NCBI GenBank assembly: GCA_019090615.1
Contig: JAHRVQ010000049.1
Coordinates: 122,109-186,108, forward strand
DNA from: Pseudomonadales bacterium
GTDB taxonomy: Bacteria; Pseudomonadota; Gammaproteobacteria; Pseudomonadales; Azotimanducaceae
Direction: 5' to 3'
DNA length: 64,000 nt
The notes below the pieces were generated by a model that ran no database searches, was not told where the DNA came from, and saw only the letters and a program-made list of their open reading frames with translations. The translations under genes were made by a program, and so were the position numbers. This document shows positions 18,247 through 27,297 of the stretch, in pieces (position 1 is the stretch's first letter; each line of letters starts with the position of its first letter).

Positions 18247-19551
18247 ATGACTAAAAAATACCAGTCGTGGGGTATGTACCCGAAGGTAGAACAGGACGAT
18301 ATATGTCTAACTGACAGGTACCAGAATTTGCCTGCAGACTGCCCTTCAATGTTACCTTTTGGTAACGGCCGAAGTTATGGTGATAGTTGTCTCAATGCCG
18401 ATGGGCTAGTTGTCGATACCAGATACTTGAATAATTTCATCAGCTTCGATTCGGCACTTGGATTGCTTCGCTGTGAGGCTGGGTTATTGTTGAGTGAGAT
18501 TCTTGAGCTGGTTGTGCCCCAGGGCTGGTTTTTACCCGTAACACCGGGTACTAAATATGTCACTGTCGGTGGCGCAATCGCTAATGACGTACACGGGAAA
18601 AATCATCATGTGGCTGGGACATTTGGCTGTCATGTTAAGCGTTTCGAACTACTGCGTTCAGATGGCGAGCGTTTGTGCTGCTCGCCAACAGAGCACGTTG
18701 ATTTTTTTGCTGCAACCATTGGTGGGCTTGGTCTGACTGGAATGATTGTCTGGGCTGAGTTTCAGCTGCAAAGAATAACAAGCAGTGATATGGATATGGA
18801 ATGTATCAAATATGACAGCCTCGAAGACTTCTTTTTGCTGTCGGCCGAGTCTGATCTGGATTATGAATATTCTATGGCCTGGGTGGATTGCACCGCCAAA
18901 GGCAGCAAGCTTGGGCGCGGTCATTTTTTGCGTGGTAATCATGCGAATACCGGTGGGCTTCAAGCTACTGAGCAGGCATTTAGTCTTAGTGTACCGGTTG
19001 TACCTCCTGTTTCACTGGTAAATTCTTTGACCTTAAGGGTTTTTAATACCTTATATTACGAACGTCAGCGCCAGTCTAGTGTGAAAAATACCAGTCATTA
19101 CGAATCTTTTTTCTATCCGCTTGACTGGGTTTTGAGGATGAATCGAATTTATGGGCCGAATGGGTTTCAACAATATCAGTGTGTTATTCCCAGGCAACAG
19201 AGTGAAGATGCAATAAGGGAAATATTAACCGCGATATCATTTTCGGGGATGGGTTCGTTCCTTGCGGTATTAAAAGTATGTGGTGATATCGATTCTCCTG
19301 GATTGATGTCCTTTCCTAAATGTGGGACCACGTTGGCGTTAGACTTTTCGAATAATAGTTCTAAAACAGCTGCCTTGTTTAAGGTGCTTGATGAAATATT
19401 GATAGCTGCAGAAGGGCGGCTATATCCAGCGAAGGATGCTCACATGAGTGGTGAGTTATTCAAATCCTGCTACCCAAACTGGGGGGAGGTTTGCCGTTTG
19501 AAAGACCCAAATTTCTCGTCTAGTTTTTGGCGGCGGGTTATGCAAGAATAA
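18247..19551 (+). CDS. DprE1-like FAD-dependent polyprenylphosphoryl-ribose oxidase
   Basis: A 434-residue vanillyl-alcohol-oxidase-fold flavoprotein. The FAD-binding half shows GNGRSYGDSCLN, PGTKYVTVGGAIANDVHGKNHH and AGTFGCHV, closely following mycobacterial DprE1. In the substrate half, FYPLDWVLRMNRIYGPNGFQQYQ and RLYPAKDAHM keep the Lys that corresponds to the catalytic Lys418. The Cys387 that covalent benzothiazinone inhibitors attack appears to be Ala (TLALDF where the mycobacterial enzyme reads NICVDF), judged by eye. DprE1 oxidises C2 of polyprenylphosphoryl-ribose as the first half of epimerisation to arabinose. It sits 14 bp after the UbiA fusion and 76 bp before the DprE2-like gene. 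Confidence 0.88.
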   Translation: MTKKYQSWGMYPKVEQDDICLTDRYQNLPADCPSMLPFGNGRSYGDSCLNADGLVVDTRYLNNFISFDSALGLLRCEAGLLLSEILELVVPQGWFLPVTPGTKYVTVGGAIANDVHGKNHHVAGTFGCHVKRFELLRSDGERLCCSPTEHVDFFAATIGGLGLTGMIVWAEFQLQRITSSDMDMECIKYDSLEDFFLLSAESDLDYEYSMAWVDCTAKGSKLGRGHFLRGNHANTGGLQATEQAFSLSVPVVPPVSLVNSLTLRVFNTLYYERQRQSSVKNTSHYESFFYPLDWVLRMNRIYGPNGFQQYQCVIPRQQSEDAIREILTAISFSGMGSFLAVLKVCGDIDSPGLMSFPKCGTTLALDFSNNSSKTAALFKVLDEILIAAEGRLYPAKDAHMSGELFKSCYPNWGEVCRLKDPNFSSSFWRRVMQE

Positions 19552-19627
19552 TTTTTAGTGCATGACGGTGGATGTGAATATCGTTTGTGCATGTTTTTAA
19601 ACAAGATATTTAGCTGTAAGGTGATTG

Positions 19628-20365
19628 ATGAAGAAAGTGCTAATAATTGGGGCGACGTCAGCAATTGCTATTTCGACTAGCAGGTTATTAGCTGTTCGTG
19701 GTAGCCAGATGTTTTTGGTCGGTAGAAATGAGGTTAGCTTGCGTGCTTCTAAGGATGATCTCCTTGTTAGAGGCGCAGATAAGGTTGGCTACGTTAGCAT
19801 GGATCTAAATGAGACTCAGCGCCATGGTGAATGCCTGAACGAAGCCATAGCGTTTTTAGGTGCTCTGGATATTGTTTTAATTGCTCACGGCACCTTGTCA
19901 GATCAGCAAGCCTGCGAAGCATCAGTTGAATTAACTCTGGGCGAAATAAAGACCAACGCATTAAGTACAGTTAGTCTTTTGACGTTATTGGCGAACCTGT
20001 TAGAAAACCAGGGTTCTGGTGTACTGGCGGTTATTTCTTCGGTAGCAGGTGACCGAGGGCGCGGTTCAAATTATGTTTATGGATCGGCTAAAGCCATGGT
20101 GGACGCTTTTCTCAGCGGTCTACGTAACAGGTTGAGTAAAAAGGGAGTCCAGGTGCTGACTATAAAACCAGGTTTTGTGGATACACCAATGACCGCAGAA
20201 TTGGCAAAAGGGATTTTGTGGGCGGACCCAGACACAATCGCGAAAGGAATATTACTAGGGATAGATAAGGGCAGGAATATTGTCTATTTGCCCTTTTTTT
20301 GGCGTTACATCATGTTAATCATCAAGTTTGTTCCTGAGTTTGTATTCAAGCGCTTAAGTCTCTAA
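19628..20365 (+). CDS. DprE2-like SDR, polyprenylphosphoryl-2-keto-pentose reductase
   Basis: A 245-residue short-chain dehydrogenase. The nucleotide-binding segment is KKVLIIGATSAIA, followed by FLVGRN. The catalytic Ser lies in AVISSVAGDRGR and the Tyr-x3-Lys dyad in NYVYGSAKAMV, followed by TIKPGFVDTPMT. The C-terminal hydrophobic stretch (FFWRYIMLIIKFVPEFVFK) suggests membrane association, as in DprE2. In mycobacteria DprE2 reduces the 2-keto intermediate to polyprenylphosphoryl-arabinose. Position right after the DprE1-like gene supports the same reaction. ATG 19628 with an AAGG upstream is chosen over TTG 19625. Last gene of this operon. Confidence 0.86.
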   Translation: MKKVLIIGATSAIAISTSRLLAVRGSQMFLVGRNEVSLRASKDDLLVRGADKVGYVSMDLNETQRHGECLNEAIAFLGALDIVLIAHGTLSDQQACEASVELTLGEIKTNALSTVSLLTLLANLLENQGSGVLAVISSVAGDRGRGSNYVYGSAKAMVDAFLSGLRNRLSKKGVQVLTIKPGFVDTPMTAELAKGILWADPDTIAKGILLGIDKGRNIVYLPFFWRYIMLIIKFVPEFVFKRLSL

Positions 20366-20719
20366 ATCATTTTGGTTTGAATAAATTCCTATTGGTGATT
20401 ATTGAAGCTTATAATGAAAATAGCGGAACGACCTGTTGCGTTTTGCTACGGTAGGCGTTCGGCGAGTGGAATTTTTATTTTGAGGACTATTTTATAATAT
20501 GACATAGGGTAATCTCCCTTCTGTTTTGGTCTTTCAAAGGCATCGTAGATTATTGATATCTAGAAAAGGTATATAAACCCCTACTACTAGTAAAACCCAT
20601 TGTGGCCAAAGAAATTTGGTCTTCCAGGCTGCTATAAATCAATATGATTCAACAAAACTTTTTGCTTCGAAGTTCGTGTCTCTCTGATATTTGGCAACAA
20701 ATAAGGCATAAACATAACG
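20366..20719. other. Intergenic region before initiating transferase gene
   Basis: About 350 bases without a gene. TATAAT strings occur at 20410-20415 and 20493-20498, but neither has a convincing -35 box. No sigma-54 motif seen. Confidence 0.4.
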
Positions 20720-22117
20720 ATGATTACTGATGATTCCAGGAAGTTGCTTAAAGAGGGCAGGTCTGCCAATGTTTGGATACAAATGGTTTTGGACCATTTG
20801 GTGGTACAGAGCCTGCTGTATATCCATACCTATATTCGGATTGATGATTTTTCAAACGAATACCGAATCCTGGCTGTAATTACCTTCTTGCTGATGACTG
20901 TCATTTATAGAATGATGGGTGTCTATCAACGTGAGAGAAACAATAATGATTATCTAACTTGTTTGTTGCAGGCATGGGGATGCCTGGTTTTGGTGCTGAG
21001 TGTTTTTGGCTTTATCACTAAAACCAGCGAAACATTTTCAAGAGAAGTGATTTTAACCTGGGCCGCAACAGGTTTCTTCGGTCAGCTATTTATTTATTAT
21101 CTATCGAGGAAGGTGTTGCAGTTTGCCATATCAGAAACTATCCCGACGCTGATTATTGGTGGAAATGAGCTTGGACTTCATATAGCGCGGCATATAAATA
21201 ACAATGCGTGGGTTTCAGATGTTGTGGTAGGTGTAGTTGATGCCAATGAAGCCCTGTTGGATGAATGGCAAAAACTAGCGATACCATTATTGGGTGATTA
21301 CGACCATATAGCGGAGGCAATCATGAATAATGGTATTCGGCGAGTATATATTGCCTTACCAATGGCTGAGAGCGAAAAGTTGATGCCTTTGGCCCTTTCT
21401 CTGGTTGATGCAAATGTTGATGTAATATGGGCGCCAGATATTTTTGGTATTAGTTTATTGAACCACTCCATTAAAGAAATGGCGGGTGTGCCGTTGATTT
21501 CACTTTCAGAAACGCCTCTGGTCGGTGCGTCCGCTTTAGCAAAAGCTTCTATGGATAGAGTTTTAGCGATACTCGCAATAATTGTTATTTCCCCAATTAT
21601 GTTGGTGACTGCCGTTGCGGTAAAGGTTACTTCGCCGGGGCCGGTTCTTTTTAAGCAAAAACGTCATGGCTGGGATGGACGAATTGTTGAAATATACAAA
21701 TTCCGGAGTATGAAGGTGCATATAGAAAAAGCCGACATTATTACTCAGGCAACAAGAAATGATAATCGGATTACCCCGATAGGAAAATTTATCCGGCGTA
21801 CAAGTATCGATGAATTACCACAGCTTTTTAACGTAATTGGTGGTTCGATGTCACTGGTTGGGCCACGACCTCATGCGCTTGCACATAATGACTACTATAA
21901 AGGTAAAATCGGTGCCTATATGATGCGCCATAGAATTAAACCGGGCTTAACTGGTCTTGCCCAGGTAAATGGCTTTAGAGGTGAGACCGACACCATTGAT
22001 AAGATGCAGAGTCGGGTAAATTATGATATTGCCTATATTAACAACTGGTCGATCTGGCTAGATTTTGAAATTATGTTTCGAACCGTTTTTGTGCTGCTAG
22101 GCAAAAATGCCTATTAG
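20720..22117 (+). CDS. Undecaprenyl-phosphate glucose phosphotransferase (WcaJ/WbaP-type)
   Basis: A 465-residue polyprenyl-phosphate hexose-1-phosphate transferase that loads the first sugar of the repeat unit on the lipid carrier. The N-terminal part has four membrane segments and a Rossmann-like CoA-binding-type middle domain (TLIIGGNELGLHIARHI). The C-terminal catalytic domain starts with a reentrant helix (ILAIIVISPIML) and carries the full signature: GPVLFKQKRHGWDGR, YKFRSMKV, RRTSIDELPQLFNVIGG, SLVGPRPHA and KPGLTGLAQVNGFRG. Length fits the long WcaJ/EpsB-like class linked to XrtA loci. Substrate is probably glucose or galactose phosphate; not provable here. Confidence 0.92.
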   Translation: MITDDSRKLLKEGRSANVWIQMVLDHLVVQSLLYIHTYIRIDDFSNEYRILAVITFLLMTVIYRMMGVYQRERNNNDYLTCLLQAWGCLVLVLSVFGFITKTSETFSREVILTWAATGFFGQLFIYYLSRKVLQFAISETIPTLIIGGNELGLHIARHINNNAWVSDVVVGVVDANEALLDEWQKLAIPLLGDYDHIAEAIMNNGIRRVYIALPMAESEKLMPLALSLVDANVDVIWAPDIFGISLLNHSIKEMAGVPLISLSETPLVGASALAKASMDRVLAILAIIVISPIMLVTAVAVKVTSPGPVLFKQKRHGWDGRIVEIYKFRSMKVHIEKADIITQATRNDNRITPIGKFIRRTSIDELPQLFNVIGGSMSLVGPRPHALAHNDYYKGKIGAYMMRHRIKPGLTGLAQVNGFRGETDTIDKMQSRVNYDIAYINNWSIWLDFEIMFRTVFVLLGKNAY

Positions 22118-22234
22118 AGTTATTTGGTAAACTGCGGGTTCGTCATAGATACAATTTATGCATGTTGGTGTGAAGCTGCATAAGAGATAATAATAAAAAT
22201 AAGTTAAAAGGTGCTAGCAGGGGGGAATACAGGT

Positions 22235-24844
22235 TTGAGTTCATATTTTTGGAGAGGGCTGGTCTTGCTTTGCCTAATGTTGCAGGTGAGCTGTGACAAT
22301 GGATCCAATTCTGCCAGGAATCTTGCGCGGCATATCGAGTCAGGGCAGGCATATTTGGAGCAGGGTCAATTTAGTGCCGCGATCATAGAGGCCCAGACGG
22401 TACTCAATGAAGATCCGAAAAGTGAGGTGGCTAACGTATTGCTTGCGGAAATTTATCTCAGGCTGAGTATGTCTCGCAGGGCTTCTGAAGTACTTGAGAT
22501 GATACAGGGCAAGACTCAAAAATATTATCGCCTATTGTCTGAAAGCTATATAGAGCAGGGAAAATACGGCACTGCACTGAATATTCTAAGGCAGCAATCA
22601 GCACTATTCGAAAAGCAAAAAACATCGTGGTTGATATTACGTGCCAGGGCGTTGATTGGTTTGAAAAATATTACATCAGCTGAGGAAGATTATCGACAAG
22701 CCCTCAAACTTGAACCGGGTAGTATCGAAGTACAGCTGGGACTGGTTCGAATTCGGGCTCTGAATGGACGTTTGGATCTTGCAGAACAAGATTTATCTCG
22801 ATTGCTCGAAAAACATCCGCAATCACTCGAGGGGTTGTTAATGATTGCCGCTGTTTATATGCGACAAGGTAGGTTGGAGCGTGCTGAAATTACCTTAACA
22901 GATGCATTTTCGGTATTACCTGTCACCGATATTTTTACCCGTCAGCGTGCCGATTTACTACGCAACCTAATTCGTTTGTTGGCTTTCCAGGGAAGAAGCG
23001 GAGAAGCACTTATTTATCAGCAGATGTTGGCAGATGCGTTTCCCAATGGAGAAGAGATTAATGGCCGCATGGACAATGTCTCTGTGCGTCTCCAATCGGG
23101 TGATTTTGATTCCGCACTGCAGTTACTTGATGAAATTGATTCCATTTCCCCAGGCAACGATACCACCGGAACACTGCGTGGCTTGATAGCTTTTTTGCGT
23201 GGTGATGATGCTGTGGCGCAGGATCTGTTTGTAGAAAACATAGATTTGGAAATCGCGACCCCAAAGATGCTTGAGTTATTCGCGGCTAATCAATTTCGGC
23301 TAAATCAGCCACATCGGGTTGTGAAAATGTTGCGGCCAAAAATAGAAAATACTCAAAATGCCGATTTACTTGCTCTTTTTGGTGTTGCTGCGCTGTCGGC
23401 AGATAGAGAAGAAGAAGGTATGGACGCACTTCGCCGTGCAATTGCGTTAGTACCTGACCGGGTCCGGCTGGTAGTCATTTACGCTCAACAGATGAATTAT
23501 AAAGACCCGGAAGGTGCGCTGGATCAATTGAATTCTGCGCATGGAAGAAAGCCTGATGATATGGTGGTGAGGTTCAGCTTACTCAATCAATATTTGGCTA
23601 TGGGTCGAGACGATGACGCCGCAAAATTTGTCAACAAAGTGGTTGAGGGCGATAAGCTTAATTATACCTCTTATCTATTGGCTGGCAGCCTGGCTATTCG
23701 TGTTGAGGATACTAGCGCTGCCGCGGTGGCTTTCGAGACAGCGATTAAATTAGCGCCGGCTGATGAGCAAGGTTATTTGGGATTGGCCGAAGCAAGATTT
23801 AAGGAAAAAAGATACGAAGCTGCTGCAGCGCTGTTTGAAACAGCGATTGAGAAGAACCTGGATTCTCTACATGGATACAATGGGCTGCTAAATACTTATG
23901 TGGTGCGCGGCCAGGATAAGGCTGGGGTAGAGAGGCTAGTGGAGCTGGCAGAAGAACAACAGGTCAGCATCCCTTTGGCAGTTATTTCTGGTTTTTATGC
24001 TGGCCGTCAGGATGTGGCAAGTTCTGAGGACTACATTTCTCGGGTGAAACCTACATCGGGTAGTGAAAAATATTGGCGTCGGGTTAATGCGACAGTTCAG
24101 ATCAAGCGAGCACTTGCGCGGTTGAAAGCCGGTGAATACGGCGAGGCCCGGACAAGTATATTCGCTGCATTGAGTTCTTTTCCTGCTAAAAAGGAATTCC
24201 TGGGATTATTGGTAGAAGTAGAAATCGCGGCAGATTCTCTTGTTGAGGCAAGGAAGGTTGTTGATCAACTGGCGTTAATGCATCCTGGTTCACGAATATA
24301 CTTTATGCGGCATGGTGATTTGGCGGTTGCAGAAAACGATAGCAGTTCCGCCCGGTCTTCCTATGAAGCGGCATGGCAAATAAAAGAGGGCGATCAGCTG
24401 GGGCTGTCACTGTATCAAGTGTATCTTGATCTGGGCCAGGTTACGCTGGCTGGAAATATGCTCAGCGAATGGCGCAAGGCAATACCCTATAGCGTGGTAG
24501 CTACTATTCAACTGGCTGAAAAACTGGTTGGGGAAAATAGAACGCAGCAAGCCATTGAAGTTTACCAGTCGTTTATTACAACCATTGGTAGTTCCGTTGT
24601 AGAAAATAATTTGGCCTGGCTATATATAGAAGTTGATCGGATAGATGAAGCGTTGGCTCTGTCTAATAAAAATTACCAAAAGTTGAAAAATGATGGTGCA
24701 GCTGCGGATACCTATGGCTGGGCACTATATAAGGCAAACCGTACTGTTGAGGCGGTCGAAATATTGTCTAGAGCGTTTAAATTGTTGCCTGATCCCCGTA
24801 TCAAGGACCATTTACTGGAAGCGAAAAATGCGGCGGGGGGTTAA
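22235..24844 (+). CDS. prsT: PEP-CTERM system TPR-repeat lipoprotein PrsT
   Basis: About 869 residues. A lipoprotein-type signal (SSYFWRGLVLLCLMLQVSCDN) leads into some twenty tetratricopeptide-type helical repeats that fill the rest of the chain. The combination is the PrsT family found with XrtA and PrsK/PrsR. It probably acts as an outer-membrane or periplasmic scaffold for EPS secretion; exact function is unproven. The TTG at 22235 is preferred: a strong AGGGGGGA lies 8 bases upstream and it gives a compact signal peptide, whereas GTG 22211 has its purine tract immediately adjacent. The residue at position -3 of the lipobox is Gln, which is atypical, so lipidation is likely but not certain. 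It follows the initiating transferase by about 117 bp. Confidence 0.9.
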   Translation: MSSYFWRGLVLLCLMLQVSCDNGSNSARNLARHIESGQAYLEQGQFSAAIIEAQTVLNEDPKSEVANVLLAEIYLRLSMSRRASEVLEMIQGKTQKYYRLLSESYIEQGKYGTALNILRQQSALFEKQKTSWLILRARALIGLKNITSAEEDYRQALKLEPGSIEVQLGLVRIRALNGRLDLAEQDLSRLLEKHPQSLEGLLMIAAVYMRQGRLERAEITLTDAFSVLPVTDIFTRQRADLLRNLIRLLAFQGRSGEALIYQQMLADAFPNGEEINGRMDNVSVRLQSGDFDSALQLLDEIDSISPGNDTTGTLRGLIAFLRGDDAVAQDLFVENIDLEIATPKMLELFAANQFRLNQPHRVVKMLRPKIENTQNADLLALFGVAALSADREEEGMDALRRAIALVPDRVRLVVIYAQQMNYKDPEGALDQLNSAHGRKPDDMVVRFSLLNQYLAMGRDDDAAKFVNKVVEGDKLNYTSYLLAGSLAIRVEDTSAAAVAFETAIKLAPADEQGYLGLAEARFKEKRYEAAAALFETAIEKNLDSLHGYNGLLNTYVVRGQDKAGVERLVELAEEQQVSIPLAVISGFYAGRQDVASSEDYISRVKPTSGSEKYWRRVNATVQIKRALARLKAGEYGEARTSIFAALSSFPAKKEFLGLLVEVEIAADSLVEARKVVDQLALMHPGSRIYFMRHGDLAVAENDSSSARSSYEAAWQIKEGDQLGLSLYQVYLDLGQVTLAGNMLSEWRKAIPYSVVATIQLAEKLVGENRTQQAIEVYQSFITTIGSSVVENNLAWLYIEVDRIDEALALSNKNYQKLKNDGAAADTYGWALYKANRTVEAVEILSRAFKLLPDPRIKDHLLEAKNAAGG

Positions 24845-25179
24845 GTGGTAAAGCGCCTGGAAGTGATGCCAGAGCTACGGGTTATCGAAAGTGTCGATTT
24901 AGTTTACAGTATAGTTGCGGGTTTATAGTCTGGACCCCAGCCAAGAGCAAAATAAAGGTCTAAACAGACAATAATATTGTCCGGTTGATGCCTCAAGACG
25001 CGGCGATGCAGTTTCTAATGGGTGGATTAACCTTCAATTGGCATATTTCGGCACACAGTGTTAGTCAGGGGTTGCTGCACCTGTAAAAGTGACGGATATT
25101 TTTACACCTTTGCTTTTATCAGGGTTTTAAATAACTAACAAAATCAATAAGTATAATAAATACAATGAGTTAATAGATA
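24845..25179. other. Upstream control region of the PEP-CTERM gene
   Basis: About 335 bases with no gene. It holds the possible activator site at 25082-25106 and leads into the sigma-54 promoter. No terminator is obvious after prsT. Confidence 0.5.
25082..25106. promoter_or_regulatory. Possible PrsR upstream activator site
   Basis: Inverted repeat TGTAAAA (25082-25088) and TTTTACA (25100-25106), spaced 11 bp. Its centre is about 110 bases upstream of the predicted transcription start, the usual place for NtrC-type activator sites. Assignment to PrsR is inference. Confidence 0.4.
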
Positions 25180-25195
25180 TGGCATGCAGGTTGCT
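25180..25195 (+). promoter_or_regulatory. Sigma-54 (RpoN) promoter of the PEP-CTERM gene
   Basis: TGGCATGCAGGTTGCT matches the -24/-12 consensus TGGCAY-N5-TTGCW at every defined position, with GG and GC ten bases apart. Predicted transcription start is near 25207, about 55 bases before the ATG at 25261. A sigma-54 activator of the PEP-CTERM family (PrsR) is encoded in the same window. Confidence 0.85.
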
Positions 25196-25260
25196 TTAAT
25201 ATGAATGTGAGCACAAATTGTATTACTTATACTTAAAAGACGTTTGGATTAGGAGAAAAA

Positions 25261-25893
25261 ATGATGTTTAAAAATTTGACCAAGGCTTCTGTATTGCTGG
25301 CCGCGCTTGTCGGTTTTAGTACTGCGCAGGCATTACCGCTTTCGGGAGAAATTGAATTCGTAGCAAAGGGTCTCTTTATTGATGATGGTACCAATGTACA
25401 TGGCGTAGACTGGAATCCGCAGACAGGTAGTATCCTTGAAGCCAGAGGCGGGTTTGCTACTGTAGTAGCAGTACCTGGTTCAGCTATGGTGTTATCAGAT
25501 TTTGATTTGCGGAATCCACCACCATTGCTTGAGTGGACCATATCTCCTGTGACAATTTCTGGCGTTACTGGTGATTTGATTTTTGAAATATTGAATGGTG
25601 GAGAAATTGATATTGCTGATGCTGGTGGCGTTAGTGATTTGGGCACCATCAACAGTATCGATCTTGGAGGCCAAGGACAATTTAGTTTTACCTGTACTGA
25701 TACTGTGATGGCTTGTGCTGGTCTGAATTCTGCTACGGATGCAATTGATACTTCAATTGGTCGCTGGCAGATTAGTGAGACTCAAATAGGTGATTTTTTG
25801 ATCGCTGTTAATGTACCTGCTCCAGCAAGTATAGGCATTCTTGGCGTTGGACTGTTAGGTCTAAGTGCATTCCGAAGAAGAAAAATGGCATAA
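25261..25893 (+). CDS. PEP-CTERM-type exported protein, probable XrtA substrate
   Basis: A 210-residue protein with a Sec signal (residues 1-24, TKASVLLAALVGFSTAQA) and a C-terminal sorting signal: VPAPASIGILG, a hydrophobic helix GVGLLGLSAF and a basic tail RRRKMA. This is the exosortase recognition layout, but the usual Val-Pro-Glu-Pro reads Val-Pro-Ala-Pro. Two Cys (FTCTDTVMACAG) may form a disulfide. The mature domain is beta-rich and not recognised. XrtA would cleave in the Pro motif and release or anchor the protein outside the inner membrane, possibly into the EPS matrix. A ribosome binding site GGAGAAA precedes the ATG pair. Expression should depend on RpoN, judging from the promoter at 25180-25195. 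An intrinsic terminator follows. Confidence 0.9.
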   Translation: MMFKNLTKASVLLAALVGFSTAQALPLSGEIEFVAKGLFIDDGTNVHGVDWNPQTGSILEARGGFATVVAVPGSAMVLSDFDLRNPPPLLEWTISPVTISGVTGDLIFEILNGGEIDIADAGGVSDLGTINSIDLGGQGQFSFTCTDTVMACAGLNSATDAIDTSIGRWQISETQIGDFLIAVNVPAPASIGILGVGLLGLSAFRRRKMA

Positions 25894-25956
25894 GCAAGCA
25901 GGCTACCTATAGTCTTGCTAGTATAGTTATAGCGAAGAAACTTCTTCTCTGAATAA

Positions 25957-25994
25957 AATCCCGATAAACTAATACTTATCGGGATTTTTTTTTG
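25957..25994 (+). terminator. Intrinsic terminator after the PEP-CTERM gene
   Basis: Perfect 11-bp stem AATCCCGATAA / TTATCGGGATT (25957-25967 with 25976-25986), 8-base loop, followed by a long T run. It isolates the PEP-CTERM gene as a single-gene transcript. Confidence 0.9.
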
Positions 25995-26020
25995 CTTTTT
26001 TTTTAGGAAAGGACAGCCAT

Positions 26021-27148
26021 TTGAGAGTGCTTGTAGTGTTCGGAACGCGGCCAGAATCGATTAAGCTCGCGCCATTAGTCTTGCAGTTAATGAAAACCCC
26101 AGAAGTTATTGTTGAGGTTTGCGTCACTGCTCAGCATCGAGAGATGTTGGATCAAGTACTGGGTTTATTTGAAATAGAGCCCAAATATGATCTAAATATT
26201 ATGCGCCCTGGGCAATCGTTGAACCAGATTACTGCCAGGGTGCTTGAAGGGCTTGAAGTAGTTTACGATGAATTTAAGCCGGACCTTGTACTGGTGCACG
26301 GTGATACGAGTACGACTTTCGCTGCATCGTTGGGTGCTTATCACAAGCAAATACAGATTGGCCATGTTGAAGCGGGGTTGAGGACAGGTGATATTTATTC
26401 GCCCTGGCCGGAAGAAGCTAACCGCCGTTTGACCAGCGTAATTACCCAAATCCATTTTGCCCCAACGGAAGGCGCTGCGGCAAATTTACGTCGCGAAGGT
26501 ATCGATCAGTCAAAAATCGTTATAACTGGCAATACGGTTATTGATGCATTGCTTATGGTCACTGAGAAAATAAAAACTAACGTACAGCTTAAAGATTCAT
26601 TAGCCAGTAAGTTTCCGTTTTTGAATGCTGATAAAAAGCTGATCCTGGTTACGGGCCATCGCCGAGAAAGTTTTGGTGGGGGATTCGAAAGAATTTGTCA
26701 GGCGATTCAGTCTATTGCAAAAAAACACCCCGATGTGCAGATCGTATATCCGGTTCATCTTAATCCGCAAGTGCAGGCGCCGGTTAACAAATATTTATCC
26801 AGTACAGAGAATATCTTTCTTATTGAGCCGCAAGAATATTTGCCTTTCGTTTATTTGATGACCCAGGCCTACTTTATCCTGACTGATTCAGGTGGTATCC
26901 AGGAAGAAGCACCGTCGCTGGGCAAGCCCGTGTTGGTAATGAGAGATACTACTGAACGGCCAGAAGCTATTGAGGCTGGCACGGTTATTCTTGTTGGTAC
27001 GGATACTCAGAAAATATGTCTTGAAGCAGAAAAATTACTGAGTGAAACCGATGCCTATCTGTCCATGAGTCGGTCGCATAACCCTTATGGCGATGGCCTT
27101 GCCTGTGGCAGAATTATTAGTACGATATTGTCTCAAATTAATTTATGA
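26021..27148 (+). CDS. wecB: UDP-N-acetylglucosamine 2-epimerase (non-hydrolysing)
   Basis: A 375-residue enzyme interconverting UDP-GlcNAc and UDP-ManNAc. Diagnostic blocks are [13 protein letters not shown] at the N-terminus, [57 protein letters not shown] and [19 protein letters not shown] with RDTTERPEA. Length is normal. The start is TTG at 26021 with AGGAAAGGA seven bases upstream and no better codon. WecC, which oxidises the product to UDP-ManNAcA, is encoded 15 kb away on the other strand. The gene follows the PEP-CTERM terminator, so it needs its own promoter or read-through. Confidence 0.96.
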   Translation: MRVLVVFGTRPESIKLAPLVLQLMKTPEVIVEVCVTAQHREMLDQVLGLFEIEPKYDLNIMRPGQSLNQITARVLEGLEVVYDEFKPDLVLVHGDTSTTFAASLGAYHKQIQIGHVEAGLRTGDIYSPWPEEANRRLTSVITQIHFAPTEGAAANLRREGIDQSKIVITGNTVIDALLMVTEKIKTNVQLKDSLASKFPFLNADKKLILVTGHRRESFGGGFERICQAIQSIAKKHPDVQIVYPVHLNPQVQAPVNKYLSSTENIFLIEPQEYLPFVYLMTQAYFILTDSGGIQEEAPSLGKPVLVMRDTTERPEAIEAGTVILVGTDTQKICLEAEKLLSETDAYLSMSRSHNPYGDGLACGRIISTILSQINL

Positions 27149-27297
27149 AAAATTAATACAACGTCAGACTGCGAACTATGTTGGGGAGAATATATAGCTA
27201 CAATACTAGCTAGTAGCTGCCCACGTTAGTTGTAGTGGATGTTGGTAGGTTCAGTCTATCGCCCCAGTGCGTATTTGTAGAGTTTGTGAGCGTAAAT

